This document shows, piece by piece, positions 24,444-33,602 of a DNA stretch of 64,000 nt. This stretch comes from JBEKHT01 sp049516595 (lineage in GTDB: Bacteria > Chloroflexota > Anaerolineae > Anaerolineales > RBG-16-64-43), in contig JBEKSY010000001.1 in NCBI GenBank assembly GCA_049516595.1, forward strand, positions 62,001-126,000, in the 5' to 3' direction. A program made the position numbers and the translations under genes. Every line of letters starts with the position of its first letter. Positions within the stretch are counted from its first letter, which is position 1. The notes under the pieces were generated by a model, which saw only the letters and a list, made by a program, of their open reading frames with translations, had not been told where the DNA came from and ran no database searches.

Positions 24444-25949
24444 ATGTCTTACCTTCCGACGCCGAAATCGCACAAGCCCAAGCCCGAGAAGCTGCCCCCG
24501 GCACCTCGCCCACCTCGAGCGCCTCGGGTCCCCCGCCCACCCAGTGCGCTGAGCACTCGGCTGGGTATCGCCGACCCGACCCTCGTTATCCTGATCGTCG
24601 GATATCTCATCGTGCTCGGAGTCACCATCTTTTTTGGTTATAGCTGGATGCGGAACATGCTGGCTACACCCGTTGCGAAGGCGGGGAGCGGTTTCGCCCT
24701 CACGAGTGTGGCCCAAGGAACCCCGCTGCCGCCTGGATCGACCCCCGTTCCAGCGGACTTAGCCGGTCCGACGCCCAAGCCATGGAACGGCCTGGACCGG
24801 GTGACGGTGCTTGTGATGGGGCTGGATGTGCGCACCAACGTGCCCTCGGAGAGTGGTCCGTCGCGCACGGACACGATGATGCTGATCAGCATGGATCCGA
24901 TCGGTTTGACGGCGGGAGTGCTATCCATCCCGCGCGACCTGTGGGTGGATATTCCCGGATTCGGCTTTGACAAGATCAACACCGCCTACTTCGACGCGGA
25001 GTCGTATCGACTGCCTGGCGGCGGGCCAGCCCTGGCCATGCAGACCGTGCAGGAGCTCATCGGGATACCCATTGACTACTACGCCGTCATCGATTTCGAT
25101 ACCTTTACCTACTTCATCGACAATATCGGCGGAATCGACGTCAATGTGCCGGAGCGGAGCCTGGGGATCAGCACCATTTATAAAGGGGGAACCTACCAGT
25201 ACCTGCTCCACCAGGGGATGAACCATCTGGATGGGCCACAAGCTCTCGCCTATGCCCGCGCCCGGAACACGCCGGGAGGCGATCTGGATCGGGCCCGACG
25301 GCAGCAGCAGGTGATCTTTGCTATCCGCGACAAGGTGCTCCAGCTGAACATGCTTCCCCACCTGATCCTCACGGCGCCCGATTTCTACAAATCCTTCGCC
25401 CAAGGCTTGAAAACCAACGTCACTCTGGACCAAGCGATTTCTCTGGCCTGGTCGGCCAAAGGCATCGCGCGCAACAACATCACGACAGGGATCATCAGCA
25501 CAGCTCAACTCCAGAAGCTCACCCAGATCAATGGGCTGGACGTGCTCGTCCCCGACCTGGACAAGGTCAGAGCCCTGCGAGACCAAGTGTTCGTCTCGCA
25601 GGGAGAACCCGGACCGTCCCAATCCCCGGCCGACCCGACTCAGGCTGCTGCCCAGGAGGCGGCCAAGATCCAACTCCTCAACGGTTCGGGGATCTCGGCA
25701 CAGGCCGCCGCGACCAAGGACTACCTGGTCAAACACGGATTCTCTGACGCCAATATCACGGTAGGGGATGCCCAGGGGTACTACGCCGGCAGCCGGGTGA
25801 CCGACCTGACCGGGATGCCCTACACAGTGGCCTACCTGGTGAAGCTCCTGCAGGTCGATCCCAGCAACAACCTGAGCCAAATCAATCTTCAGAGCTCGAC
25901 CGATGTCCAGGTGATCATCGGCGCAAACTGGAGGATTCCCTCCAGCTAG
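24444..25949 (+). CDS. LytR-CpsA-Psr (LCP) family cell-wall glycopolymer ligase with LytR_C domain
   Basis: 501 residues. A Pro/Lys-rich cytoplasmic tail (1-40), one TM (about 46-66), then an extracytoplasmic LCP domain (about 120-290) with the family landmarks SRTDTMMLISMDP, LSIPRDLWVDIPGFG and YARARNTPGGDLDRARRQQQ, where acidic and arginine residues bind polyprenyl pyrophosphate and Mg2+. A C-terminal LytR_C domain (about 405-495, IQLLNGSGI) follows. LCP enzymes move glycopolymers from a lipid carrier onto peptidoglycan or surface proteins. This supports a monoderm or monoderm-like envelope. Confidence 0.92.
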   Translation: MSYLPTPKSHKPKPEKLPPAPRPPRAPRVPRPPSALSTRLGIADPTLVILIVGYLIVLGVTIFFGYSWMRNMLATPVAKAGSGFALTSVAQGTPLPPGSTPVPADLAGPTPKPWNGLDRVTVLVMGLDVRTNVPSESGPSRTDTMMLISMDPIGLTAGVLSIPRDLWVDIPGFGFDKINTAYFDAESYRLPGGGPALAMQTVQELIGIPIDYYAVIDFDTFTYFIDNIGGIDVNVPERSLGISTIYKGGTYQYLLHQGMNHLDGPQALAYARARNTPGGDLDRARRQQQVIFAIRDKVLQLNMLPHLILTAPDFYKSFAQGLKTNVTLDQAISLAWSAKGIARNNITTGIISTAQLQKLTQINGLDVLVPDLDKVRALRDQVFVSQGEPGPSQSPADPTQAAAQEAAKIQLLNGSGISAQAAATKDYLVKHGFSDANITVGDAQGYYAGSRVTDLTGMPYTVAYLVKLLQVDPSNNLSQINLQSSTDVQVIIGANWRIPSS

Positions 25950-25970
25950 TCTGAGCCTCTCGCGGGGGAT

Positions 25971-25995
25971 CGGGCCCATGGGCCCGGTTTCCCTC
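25971..25995 (+). terminator. Possible terminator after the LCP gene
   Basis: A 16-base perfect palindrome (CGGGCCCATGGGCCCG, 25971-25986) followed by GTTTCCC, 22 bases after the stop. The T-tract is short, so this is a weak call. Confidence 0.4.
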
Positions 25996-26221
25996 GCCGG
26001 CAGGGTTCGACCTTCTCCATCGCCATCGAAGTCGCGGCAGGGATCGGCAGGCTGGGTTCCGGGCCCGCGCTGGCACGGCCTCGGCCCTCGATGGCAGGCA
26101 AGACCCCACAGCGGCGCCTCCCCCTCCTATCATGATCTGACAAGACAAGAACTGGTGAGCTGACTCCTGAAAAGCCGCGCGGTGCGAGCGCCAGTCAAGC
26201 GCCCCGTCGGCCCCCGTCACC

Positions 26222-27940
26222 TCACTGGACCGGCCAGTTATCGACCGCGCCCGGATGAACTCTGAAACCCGAGGACAGATCCCCTGGGTTTCTCAGCTCA
26301 AGGGAGCGATGAAACTCATCGGTGCACGGGATCGGGATGCTCCAGCATTCACCCTCGGAAGGTTTGTGAACAGACAGTCCGCTGTCTGTGGTCAGGGTAC
26401 TGAAGGGCGGTTCGCGGACGTTGTTGGGGGGCAGCAGCAGATACCGCGGCTGAGTAACGAAAGGGTGGCTGAACGGGGACACCCACAGCGCGATCAGCAC
26501 GGCGATCACAACCAGCAGGGCGCGGTGCTGCTCCTCCAGGGCCAAGACCGATTCGGCCACCAGGACCGCCAACCCCACCATCAGAATCCAGAACGAGGCC
26601 TGAGCAAAGCGATAGGCCGGAGCCGTGAGGAACCAGAACGTCAGCCCGGCCAGGGGCAGCAGCAGAAACAACCACAGGGTCCTCCTTCGATTCGTTCGGC
26701 GCCGGAGATCGAGGGTTGCCAGCGCAACCAGCGCCAGGAGGGCCGAAACTTGCAGAGGCGCAGTGATTGAGTTGGGCAGCTTCTGGAGCCACGTCGGAAG
26801 CCAGTCGCCTCCCAAGGTGATTGTGTCGGGGAGGACATCGGGGTTGCGAGCGCGGGCCTGTATCCAATTCTGCTCGTGCTGCACCAAGGGGAGGGGCATC
26901 CTCCAGTCCACCGCCAGTGGACCGAAGGTGGTGGGGTAGCCTAGGTATCCGCTGACCATGATGGTCCGAGCTTCCCAAGGAAGGAGAACGGCGGCGGCCG
27001 CGAGAAGAGGGATCGCGAGCGATCCGAACCGGAAGATCTTGGCCTGGGGGCGGGATCGGACCCCCCAGACCACGACCGTGAGGAAAATGGCGGCGAGCCC
27101 GAATCCAACAAAGGACTGCTTGGCGGCCATGCCCGCGGCAGCCAGAAGCGAGATCCAGAATACCTGATAGTTGGTCTCGCTCTTCTCACCCGGCTCCGAG
27201 AGAAACCGGATGACCTGGCTGCAGAGCACCACCCCCAAGGGAAAGAGGCCGACATCCGGAGATAGGCTTGGAAACCTGTCATTGTTCATTAGGGCGAGCG
27301 AGGGCCCAAGGAAAAGGGCCAGAAATAGGTCGCCTGGGGTTGCCTTTCCCGGCCCGGGCAGGATTCGGCGGATCCCAACCAGGCAGAGCAGGATGAGCGC
27401 CATCAAGAGCAAGCCATTGGCGAGTTGGTAGGAATTGTTGTGGAAGGGCCCAAAGTCCAAGAGAGCCGCGTAGAGGAAGTAGGCGTTGTTGAACGCCAGC
27501 CGCGGCTCCAGGTTGCCCAGTCCAGGCACGATCGGGAAACTCCGCAGCCAGACCACGGTAGGGAGGTGGTAAGCCGGAGTATCACTCCCTTGAATCGGAC
27601 GCATCGCCTCGGTCGAGACCAAAGCGGCGATGCCCCCGGCAGCGACCAGGAGGGGCCAGTTGCCCCTCATCCCTGCCCGTGCCAGTTCCACCATCTCCTT
27701 CCGGTAGAGCAGCCACCCTGCGATGCCCCCGGCCGTCACGATGAGGACCGCCGCTGGCCCAATGCGAAACCCCAGCTGGAATACCTGGAGAAACGCAATT
27801 TGCGCAGCCCAGCCGAGCCAGAAGACGTAAAGCAGATCCTCGGCCCGCCGCACAGGCAAGCCGAAGGCCTTCCGGCCCAGGAGGCCAACGCCCATGAAGA
27901 GCAGGATTAGCGCGACCCAGGAGGCGATAATCAGGACCAT
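26222..27940 (-). CDS. Polytopic membrane protein, GT-C-like/LIC_10190 type
   Basis: 572 residues with about a dozen hydrophobic helices and a roughly 90-residue C-terminal soluble tail. Helix density, and polar conserved loops such as IQGSDTPAYHLPTVVWLRSFPI near 120 and NNAYFLYAALLDFGP, fit large uncharacterised membrane proteins related to GT-C glycosyltransferases that use lipid-linked sugars. The acidic residue expected in the first loop of a GT-C enzyme may be the D in GSDTPAYH; this is inference. Start ATG 27940 with a weak GGAGAGG. Its neighbour is the LCP gene, ending convergently, which may point to envelope polysaccharide work. Confidence 0.7.
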   Translation of the reverse strand: MVLIIASWVALILLFMGVGLLGRKAFGLPVRRAEDLLYVFWLGWAAQIAFLQVFQLGFRIGPAAVLIVTAGGIAGWLLYRKEMVELARAGMRGNWPLLVAAGGIAALVSTEAMRPIQGSDTPAYHLPTVVWLRSFPIVPGLGNLEPRLAFNNAYFLYAALLDFGPFHNNSYQLANGLLLMALILLCLVGIRRILPGPGKATPGDLFLALFLGPSLALMNNDRFPSLSPDVGLFPLGVVLCSQVIRFLSEPGEKSETNYQVFWISLLAAAGMAAKQSFVGFGLAAIFLTVVVWGVRSRPQAKIFRFGSLAIPLLAAAAVLLPWEARTIMVSGYLGYPTTFGPLAVDWRMPLPLVQHEQNWIQARARNPDVLPDTITLGGDWLPTWLQKLPNSITAPLQVSALLALVALATLDLRRRTNRRRTLWLFLLLPLAGLTFWFLTAPAYRFAQASFWILMVGLAVLVAESVLALEEQHRALLVVIAVLIALWVSPFSHPFVTQPRYLLLPPNNVREPPFSTLTTDSGLSVHKPSEGECWSIPIPCTDEFHRSLELRNPGDLSSGFRVHPGAVDNWPVQ

Positions 27941-29023
27941 GGGACTGCCTCTCCATTCAATAGGTTCGAATGATGGCCCCAGCGATCCCTGCCATGAATC
28001 CCCGGCTCAACGGGCCGCCCCACGGGATCGCTACGGTCGCCGAGTCCGCAGACAGAGGTGCCGCATCCGACGCCATTCCTGCGGTCCCGGCTTGATTTGA
28101 CGAGGCACCTGCAGACGCAAACGCGGGTCGTTCCAACCATTCTGGGATTGCGAATTGTACTCCAAGGAATCGACCGCGAGTCGACACGGGATCCGTGGGC
28201 CAGCCAACCGACGCGGGAGTCCTGGCAGGTCCTTCTCGACGTTCACGGATTGAAGGCGCAGCTCGGGGAGACTCGCTTCCGCTCACGACACCGGTCGCAA
28301 TGATCTCGAACTCCTGGGCCAGTCGGCTCGGGCGTGGAACCTCCTGGGGGGAGGGGTTGGGGAGGTCGCTGTGCCACGCGCCCCTGCCAGGGAGGACCTG
28401 CGGATGATGGGAGCGGGGGGAGTCTGTGTTGCACCCCGGAGGGGAACCTGAGTTCCGCCAGGAAACAAAGCGCGGGGATGAACCGGGGGGAACACGCTTC
28501 GCTACAGAGAACAAGCAGGGCTCGAAGTTCATCTAGCCCCTAACCCCTGGGGCGCAGGTTCCATCTGGGAGGAGGAGGGAGACCACGGGAACCGTGTCTC
28601 CCGAGCTGCACAAGAGACCCATCTCGGAACCCTCCGTCCCGGGTCAGCCACGCTCGGCCAGGCAGGGCGCGGAGGTGAGCCGCCCACCTTCTCAGCGAGG
28701 TGGATGCCTGCTCAGATCTGAACGACGCAGCCCTTGGATGCAAGGGCGAGGAACTCACGGCCGAGGCCTTCGTGTCCAAGGCAGGGTTCCCCGCCTTCCA
28801 GCCGATACATTCAGCGGCCGGGGTCCCGGCCTGGACAGGCTTTCCTAAACTAGGTGCGGACACTCCTGCTCCGGTCGGATAAGATAGACTCGTTCCATAC
28901 CTCTCGGCCGAAGGGTTGCGCACGGGAAGTTCTCGGCCAAATCGATGGCCGACTCGACGATCCGGTCGGTCGTGACGGGCGGGGAGCCCGATCTCAATCC
29001 GAAGAAATGGAGGTGGAGGAACC
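27941..29023. other. Longest gene-free stretch (about 1.1 kb)
   Basis: No frame on either strand gives protein-like sequence, though several are open for 150-190 codons because stop codons are rare at this GC content. No tRNA, terminator, direct repeat or IS end seen. TAAGAT near 28878 may be a -10 for the following gene. Confidence 0.45.
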
Positions 29024-29539
29024 ATGGCATCGATGTCCGGGAACTACGCGAGCCCGCCGAAGGACAAGGTTGAACTCATGGCCCGTGTGGGTCGCGAATG
29101 GAAGGAATTGATGGAGGCGATCTCCGGGCTGAGCGAAAGGAAGATGACCGTGGCGGGAAAGGGCCGTTGGTCGATCAAAGATAATCTCGCCCATCTGGCC
29201 GCTTGGGAGCGATTTCTGCAAATGCATATTCTTCGCAACCTGCCCGCCCACGAGGTCATGGGGATTGACGAGGCCGGCTTCCACGCCTTGGATGAGAACG
29301 GCATCAATGCCATCCTCTATCAACGGAACAAGGACCGTCCTGTGGACCAGGTCCTCGCAGAACTGCATGACACACACCGGCAGGTCGTGGAGGATCTGGG
29401 AAGGATGTCTTTTGAAGAGATGATGAGCCCCCGAGCCACCGATCCCCAGCATCGGCCCTTGATGGGCTGGATCACGGGAAACACCTACGAACACTACCGT
29501 GAACATCGCGAATCAATTGAGAGGATGGCCAGTGGATAA
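29024..29539 (+). CDS. ClbS/DfsB (DUF1706, DinB-like) four-helix protein
   Basis: 171 residues, ATG 29024 after TGGAGGAACC. Four long helices with the conserved WSIKDNLAHLAAWERFLQMHI motif (about 48-68) and GNTYEHYREHRESIERM at the end, matching the DfsB/ClbS/DUF1706 family within the DinB superfamily. ClbS is a cyclopropane hydrolase giving colibactin self-resistance; most relatives have unknown function and some bind metal. The HxxxW and HYxxH positions are candidate active-site residues. Single gene. Confidence 0.82.
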   Translation: MASMSGNYASPPKDKVELMARVGREWKELMEAISGLSERKMTVAGKGRWSIKDNLAHLAAWERFLQMHILRNLPAHEVMGIDEAGFHALDENGINAILYQRNKDRPVDQVLAELHDTHRQVVEDLGRMSFEEMMSPRATDPQHRPLMGWITGNTYEHYREHRESIERMASG

Positions 29540-29744
29540 TCCCGCACGGCAGGGCCATCGCCTGGACCCAGGACTGGCGATCCGGGTTTAAACCCAGCCT
29601 CTCCGGATGGCTCATTCAGAGAGTTAGGCCTCCTCGCAGAGGACTACAATCCTCCTGGCCCTGAGGTCTGGAGGCGGAGCCTTGTGGCCAGGCTTGGCGG
29701 GCCGGGTCGCCCGATGAATTCTTCCGGGCTGCAGAGAGACGCAC

Positions 29745-30155
29745 ATGTTTCGAGTCGTGGTGGGTCTGTTTCTTATCGGGCATGGCTTGGCTCATGTGGG
29801 GCTTGCGGCGGCACCGATCTCCAAGAATCCAGCCTCAAGGCCGAAGCTTTTTTTCGGAGTGGCCTCTCGCTACTGGTTGCTCCCCAAGCTCGGCCTCCCC
29901 CCTCTCGCGACCCGGATCGTTGGACTTGGACTGGCCTCGCTGGCAGCACTTGGGTTCGTCCTGGCCGGTCTGGCGGCGGCTGGCACGGCGGGGGTGACGG
30001 GATCATTCGCGCCCCTCACGCTGGCTGCCGCCTCGCTGTCTCTTGCCCTGTTCGTCCTGTTCTGGCACCCCCGGATCGTCCTGGGGGCCCTCATCGACGT
30101 GGCCCTGCTCGCAACGCTGCTCGGCGCACGACGCATCCTTGGGCCATATCTCTGA
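29745..30155 (+). CDS. Small four-helix membrane protein
   Basis: 136 residues from ATG 29745 (GAGAGA upstream). Opens MFRVVVGLFLIGHGLAHVGL; a short loop with a Tyr/Trp pair (SRYWLLPKLG) leads to three more helices rich in Ala/Leu. The N-terminal GHGLAHxG pattern occurs in small conserved bacterial membrane proteins without assigned function. No partner gene. Confidence 0.65.
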   Translation: MFRVVVGLFLIGHGLAHVGLAAAPISKNPASRPKLFFGVASRYWLLPKLGLPPLATRIVGLGLASLAALGFVLAGLAAAGTAGVTGSFAPLTLAAASLSLALFVLFWHPRIVLGALIDVALLATLLGARRILGPYL

Positions 30156-30425
30156 CCTCAACTGGCGCCCCCCTCTGCGCTGCGCGTTCGGATCCGGCAG
30201 CTTGATCAAACCATCCTCGGCGGGTGGCAAAGGCCATGGATCTGTGGATGTCCCTGGGCCTGGCCTGGGTCACAGTCGCCCCCAGCTCGCGGGTTCGGCT
30301 CCATGGTGGGCCCTGCGAACACGCGGGACGATCTGCAGCGGGGAAGCACAATCCAGGGGGGTATCCTTCCCAGGCCCGCTCGGAGGAGGCCCAAAACCTG
30401 TGACCGAGGGTTGAGGAGGACGAGG

Positions 30426-30926
30426 ATGGATGATGGGACTCGACTGGTTTCAATGACCTCGGCGGAGGTGGCCGACTACCTCGAACGAGAGGAGGTCACA
30501 CTCTACGCGGCGGAAAACGTCCGCGCCGGATTCTGGACGGAAGAGGAGGCGGGGTCCAGAGCCCTACAGCAACAATCCCAGATTCTGCCGGACAGGGCGC
30601 GAACCCAGGGGCACCACTTCTATTGGATCGAGGCTGCCTTGTCTCAGGGAAGGCGATCGGCCGCGCGTGGCTCTTCATCGAGGGCACATCCCGAAGGCCC
30701 ACGGGGTTTCTCTATGACTTGTTTATCGAAGAGACCCAGCGCGGGTAGGGCCACGGAATGCGCGCTATGGGTCTGCTGGAGAGGGAGGCCCTGAAGATGG
30801 GCGCAATCGCTGGCCCTTCACGTCTTTGCCCGCAACGCACCCGCTCTCTCCCTTTATCGTAAGCTGGGGTATGAAGTGCAAAGCCTCACCATGTCCAAGA
30901 TCATCGCTCGAGACCTCCCCCAGTAA
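30426..30926 (+). pseudogene. GNAT acetyltransferase, multiply inactivated
   Basis: The original protein can be followed through three frames. From ATG 30426 (GAGGAGG upstream) the N-terminal part reads to FYWIEAALSQG, near 30650. A frameshift then gives AIGRAWLFIEGTSRR and GFLYDLFIEETQRG, interrupted by TAG where the acetyl-CoA loop needs Q/RxxGxG; it resumes GHGMRAMGLLEREALKMG. A second shift near 30798 leads to SLALHVFARNAPALSLYRKL and a stop at 30924-30926. Two indels plus a nonsense codon mean a real pseudogene rather than one sequencing error. Confidence 0.8.
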
Positions 30927-31014
30927 TGCGGAGACCTCCCGAACCTCGACCCGCCCCGTCTGGAAGGATAAACCTGCGATAGAACCATGCCGGACCCTTC
31001 TCCATGTTCCGGCT

Positions 31015-31869
31015 TCAGGGGGAGGTCACGGGCACAAATCCGTACTTCCCCAGGATCGCCTGACCCTGTGGGCCGAGAACGAAACCAACGAAATCTGGGG
31101 CCAACCCCGGGGTTTGGCTGTCCTGGACCACTGCGATGGGATAGTTGGCAATGACGTTGAGGGCATCCGGAATGGCCAGGCTTACCAAGTTGGCGGCAGA
31201 CGCCCCGAAGACATCGCTCGAGTAAACGATGCCTGCATCCGCCTCGCCCAGCGCGACTTTGGTCACGACCGTTTTGTCATCCGGCTCATAGGATACGACA
31301 TTCGCGAGCACCCTGTCCTTGAATCCCGGAGGAAAGGCCGGATCGACGGCCGCTTTCTCTAGGAAGGTCAGGCTGTACTGGCCCACCGGGACCTCCTGGG
31401 CGGCGAGGATCAGCTTCAGCCCGGGCCGGGCCAGATCCGTCAGGTTCTTGAGGCCTGCCGGGTTGGAGGCAGGGGTGATCACCACCAGTCGATTCCGAGC
31501 AAAGGTCTTGACGCCGCCGGCCTGAATCCGACCGCTCATTACCACGGTATCCATATATTGGGGGCTGGCGCTGGCGAATACGTCGGCCGGGGCGCCATTG
31601 GCCAGTTGCTGAGCCAGCTGTTGGGAGCCTGCAAAGTCGAAGAGGACCTTGCTGTTCCAATGGGTGCTCTCGAAATCCTTCGCGATCTCAGTGAAGGGCC
31701 CGGTGAGCGAAGAGGCGGCCATCACCGTGATTGGGATCAAACCAGCCGAGCGGGGGCCTGTTGAGGGCGGCTCTGGCCGAGGGGTCGCTGCCGTCCCGTT
31801 GGGAGAAAGGGAACAGGCCGAGAGCAGCAGCATCAGGGCGAGGGAGCGGAATTTGGGCAGGGGGTTCAT
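31015..31869 (-). CDS. modA: Molybdate ABC transporter substrate-binding lipoprotein
   Basis: 284 residues. The signal peptide ends in a lipobox LLSAC with Cys19, so it is a lipid-anchored receptor outside the membrane. The mature region follows ModA: ITVMAASSLTGPFTEIAKDFE, FDFAGSQQLAQQLANGAPADVFASAS, and TKVALGEADAGIVYSSDVF near the end. The two Ser/Ala-rich loops (ASSLT, GSQQL) bind the oxyanion. It is the last gene of a minus-strand set PadR-modB-modA, 84 bases after modB. Confidence 0.93.
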   Translation of the reverse strand: MNPLPKFRSLALMLLLSACSLSPNGTAATPRPEPPSTGPRSAGLIPITVMAASSLTGPFTEIAKDFESTHWNSKVLFDFAGSQQLAQQLANGAPADVFASASPQYMDTVVMSGRIQAGGVKTFARNRLVVITPASNPAGLKNLTDLARPGLKLILAAQEVPVGQYSLTFLEKAAVDPAFPPGFKDRVLANVVSYEPDDKTVVTKVALGEADAGIVYSSDVFGASAANLVSLAIPDALNVIANYPIAVVQDSQTPGLAPDFVGFVLGPQGQAILGKYGFVPVTSP

Positions 31870-31953
31870 GGATGGCCTCTGGCAAGAACACCAGAACAGG
31901 ATGCCGCCCGCGGATCATTGTCTGCGACGGAGGGTGTGGCCTTTGGAGGATTC

Positions 31954-32802
31954 TCAGCGGTCCAGGCGCGCATTTAGAACCCAGCGAACGAGCGCCAGAA
32001 CGACGAACGAAAAGGCAACCAGAATGATGGAGAGGGTCAAGGCCACCCGCAGATCGATCTCGAAGCCGATGTAGATCGCGAGAGGCATCGTTTGGGTTCG
32101 ACCCGGGAAATTTCCAGCAAAGATGATGGTAGCGCCAAATTCGCCCATGGCCCGGGCCCAGGTGAGAAGGCAGCCGCTCAGGACCGAAACCCAGGACAAA
32201 GGAACGACGACGTGTTGGAAAACCTGCCAGCGGTTGGCCCCGTCCAGCGCGGCGGCTCGGCGAAGCTCCAGATCTACCCCGGCAAATCCCAGGGCGGCTG
32301 ACTTCACGTACAGTGGGGCAGCGACGAAAGTCTGCGCCATGATCACCGCCGCAGTCGTGAAGGGGAGGGTCACCCCCAGAGGGCTCATGGCTCTGCCCAC
32401 CAATCCTTGTCGTCCAAAGGCCGTTAGCAGGGCCACACCCGCCACCGCCGGGGGCAGCACAATCGGCAGATCCACCAAGGTGTCGATCAGCCGGGCGAGC
32501 CTCGAGGCTCGGCGGTGGAGATAGTACGCAAGGGGAGTCCCCAGAGCGGCCGACAGAACCACCGTGGCCAGGGAGGTGGTCAGGCTCAGCTGGATGGCCT
32601 GGCGGACCTGGGCCTGCTCGAGGCCCGTAACCAGGTCTGCCGGAGTCAGGTGGAAGAACAGAGACGCGATCGGAATCAGGATGAACAGCAGGAGGGGAAG
32701 GGTCAGGAGTTCCCAGGACCCCTGGATCGCTCGCCGGAGGCGTGGTTTCTGCGTTAGTCGAGGAGGGCTGGGAGGTGAGACGGTTCGCACGACTGCAACC
32801 AT
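31954..32802 (-). CDS. modB: Molybdate ABC transporter permease
   Basis: 282 residues, six or so membrane helices. The EAA loop for ATPase docking is clear: ELRRAAALDGANRWQVFQHVVVPLS. Helices such as LSLTTSLATVVLSAALGTPLAYYL and the WARAMGEFGATIIFAGNFPGRTQTMPLAIY segment are typical of ModB. The start overlaps the end of the PadR gene by about 49 bases, so the true start may be slightly downstream. No ModC ATPase is encoded in the window, so the importer must borrow one encoded elsewhere. Confidence 0.92.
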   Translation of the reverse strand: MVAVVRTVSPPSPPRLTQKPRLRRAIQGSWELLTLPLLLFILIPIASLFFHLTPADLVTGLEQAQVRQAIQLSLTTSLATVVLSAALGTPLAYYLHRRASRLARLIDTLVDLPIVLPPAVAGVALLTAFGRQGLVGRAMSPLGVTLPFTTAAVIMAQTFVAAPLYVKSAALGFAGVDLELRRAAALDGANRWQVFQHVVVPLSWVSVLSGCLLTWARAMGEFGATIIFAGNFPGRTQTMPLAIYIGFEIDLRVALTLSIILVAFSFVVLALVRWVLNARLDR

Positions 32803-33314
32803 TCAACGGCCGTAATGAGTTGGCGGATCCGCAGTTGTAGACCTAAACGGTTAAACGGCTCATGCCCAGGGATTTCCTCGAGGTGGCGTTCGAGTCTTGC
32901 CAGGTCCCGCCGCGAGGCCCCGATCTGCTCCTGCAACAATCGGGCAGCCAGGCCGGTCTCCAACTGGCTGGCAAAGAAAAGACGGGTTAGGAATTCGACC
33001 CGAATCGCCCGCGTGCTGCTGGCGGTCGGCCTGGACAGCCAGAGGTCGAAATGGGACTTGCCCTCCTCGCTAAGATGGAAGATGATGCGATCGTGTCGCT
33101 TGTCGTGAGTTTCAGGCGTGGGCGCAACCCATCCGCGTTTTTCGAGGCGCTTGAGAATGGCGTAGGATTGACTCTGGCTGATATGCCAAAGTTCGTGCAG
33201 GTCGGCCTGAAGATGCCTGTGAAGGTTATACCCATGCATCGGCCTGATGCGAAGGAAGCCCAGGACCACGAACTGGGGAGAAAGCTCGCTGGCAATAGCT
33301 GAAGTGTTCCCCAT
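32754..33314 (-). CDS. PadR-family transcriptional regulator
   Basis: 186 residues. The N-terminal winged helix (about 12-95) has the PadR pattern VVLGFLRIRPMHGYNLHRHL, then SQSYAILKRLEKRGWV and HDKRHDRIIFHLSEEGKSHFDLWL. The C-terminal part is helical and should dimerise. The gene leads modB and modA and overlaps modB, implying control of molybdate uptake by this regulator. That would be unusual, since ModE normally has the role. An inverted repeat covers its own promoter. No Shine-Dalgarno sequence is visible before ATG 33314. Confidence 0.88.
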   Translation of the reverse strand: MGNTSAIASELSPQFVVLGFLRIRPMHGYNLHRHLQADLHELWHISQSQSYAILKRLEKRGWVAPTPETHDKRHDRIIFHLSEEGKSHFDLWLSRPTASSTRAIRVEFLTRLFFASQLETGLAARLLQEQIGASRRDLARLERHLEEIPGHEPFNRLGLQLRIRQLITAVEWLQSCEPSHLPALLD

Positions 33315-33319
33315 GGTAG

Positions 33320-33368
33320 ATACTCACCGAGTGAGTATATCCGAGTTCCACGAGGCCGCAAATACCCA
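33320..33368 (-). promoter_or_regulatory. Promoter and perfect inverted repeat of the PadR-modBA operon
   Basis: ATACTCAC-CGA-GTGAGTAT (33320-33338) is a perfect 8-bp inverted repeat ending five bases before the PadR start codon. On the minus strand TATACT (33335-33340) is a -10 that overlaps the upstream arm, with a TTGCGG -35 sixteen bases further up. A dimeric regulator bound here would block RNA polymerase, so autorepression by the PadR protein is the simplest reading. Confidence 0.65.
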
Positions 33369-33602
33369 GCGACTGCCTCGGGCTGCTGCGCATGGCCAGC
33401 GGCTCGCGCAAGACTCGGGAGCTAAGGAGTTGCCCCAGTCTTCGGGACTCCTTGGGCCCTTCGCGAGTTGCGGGTCATGCGGGTGGCCGGAACTTGCGGG
33501 ACAGGTAGAAGCGGGAGGTGAGGTCCATCCAGACCGCCCGAATCGGCCTGGTCGGTTCCCAGCCACGGTCCCGCCCCAGGGTCCGGAGACGAGAGGCCCT
33601 TA

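Noticed and set aside
24921..25979. 352-codon minus-strand frame opposite the LCP gene
   Set aside because: Shadow; the plus strand carries all LCP motifs.
28540..29025. Minus-strand frame in the 1.1-kb gap
   Set aside because: Low-complexity Arg/Ser/Pro composition and no ribosome-binding site; it overlaps the promoter side of the DfsB-like gene.
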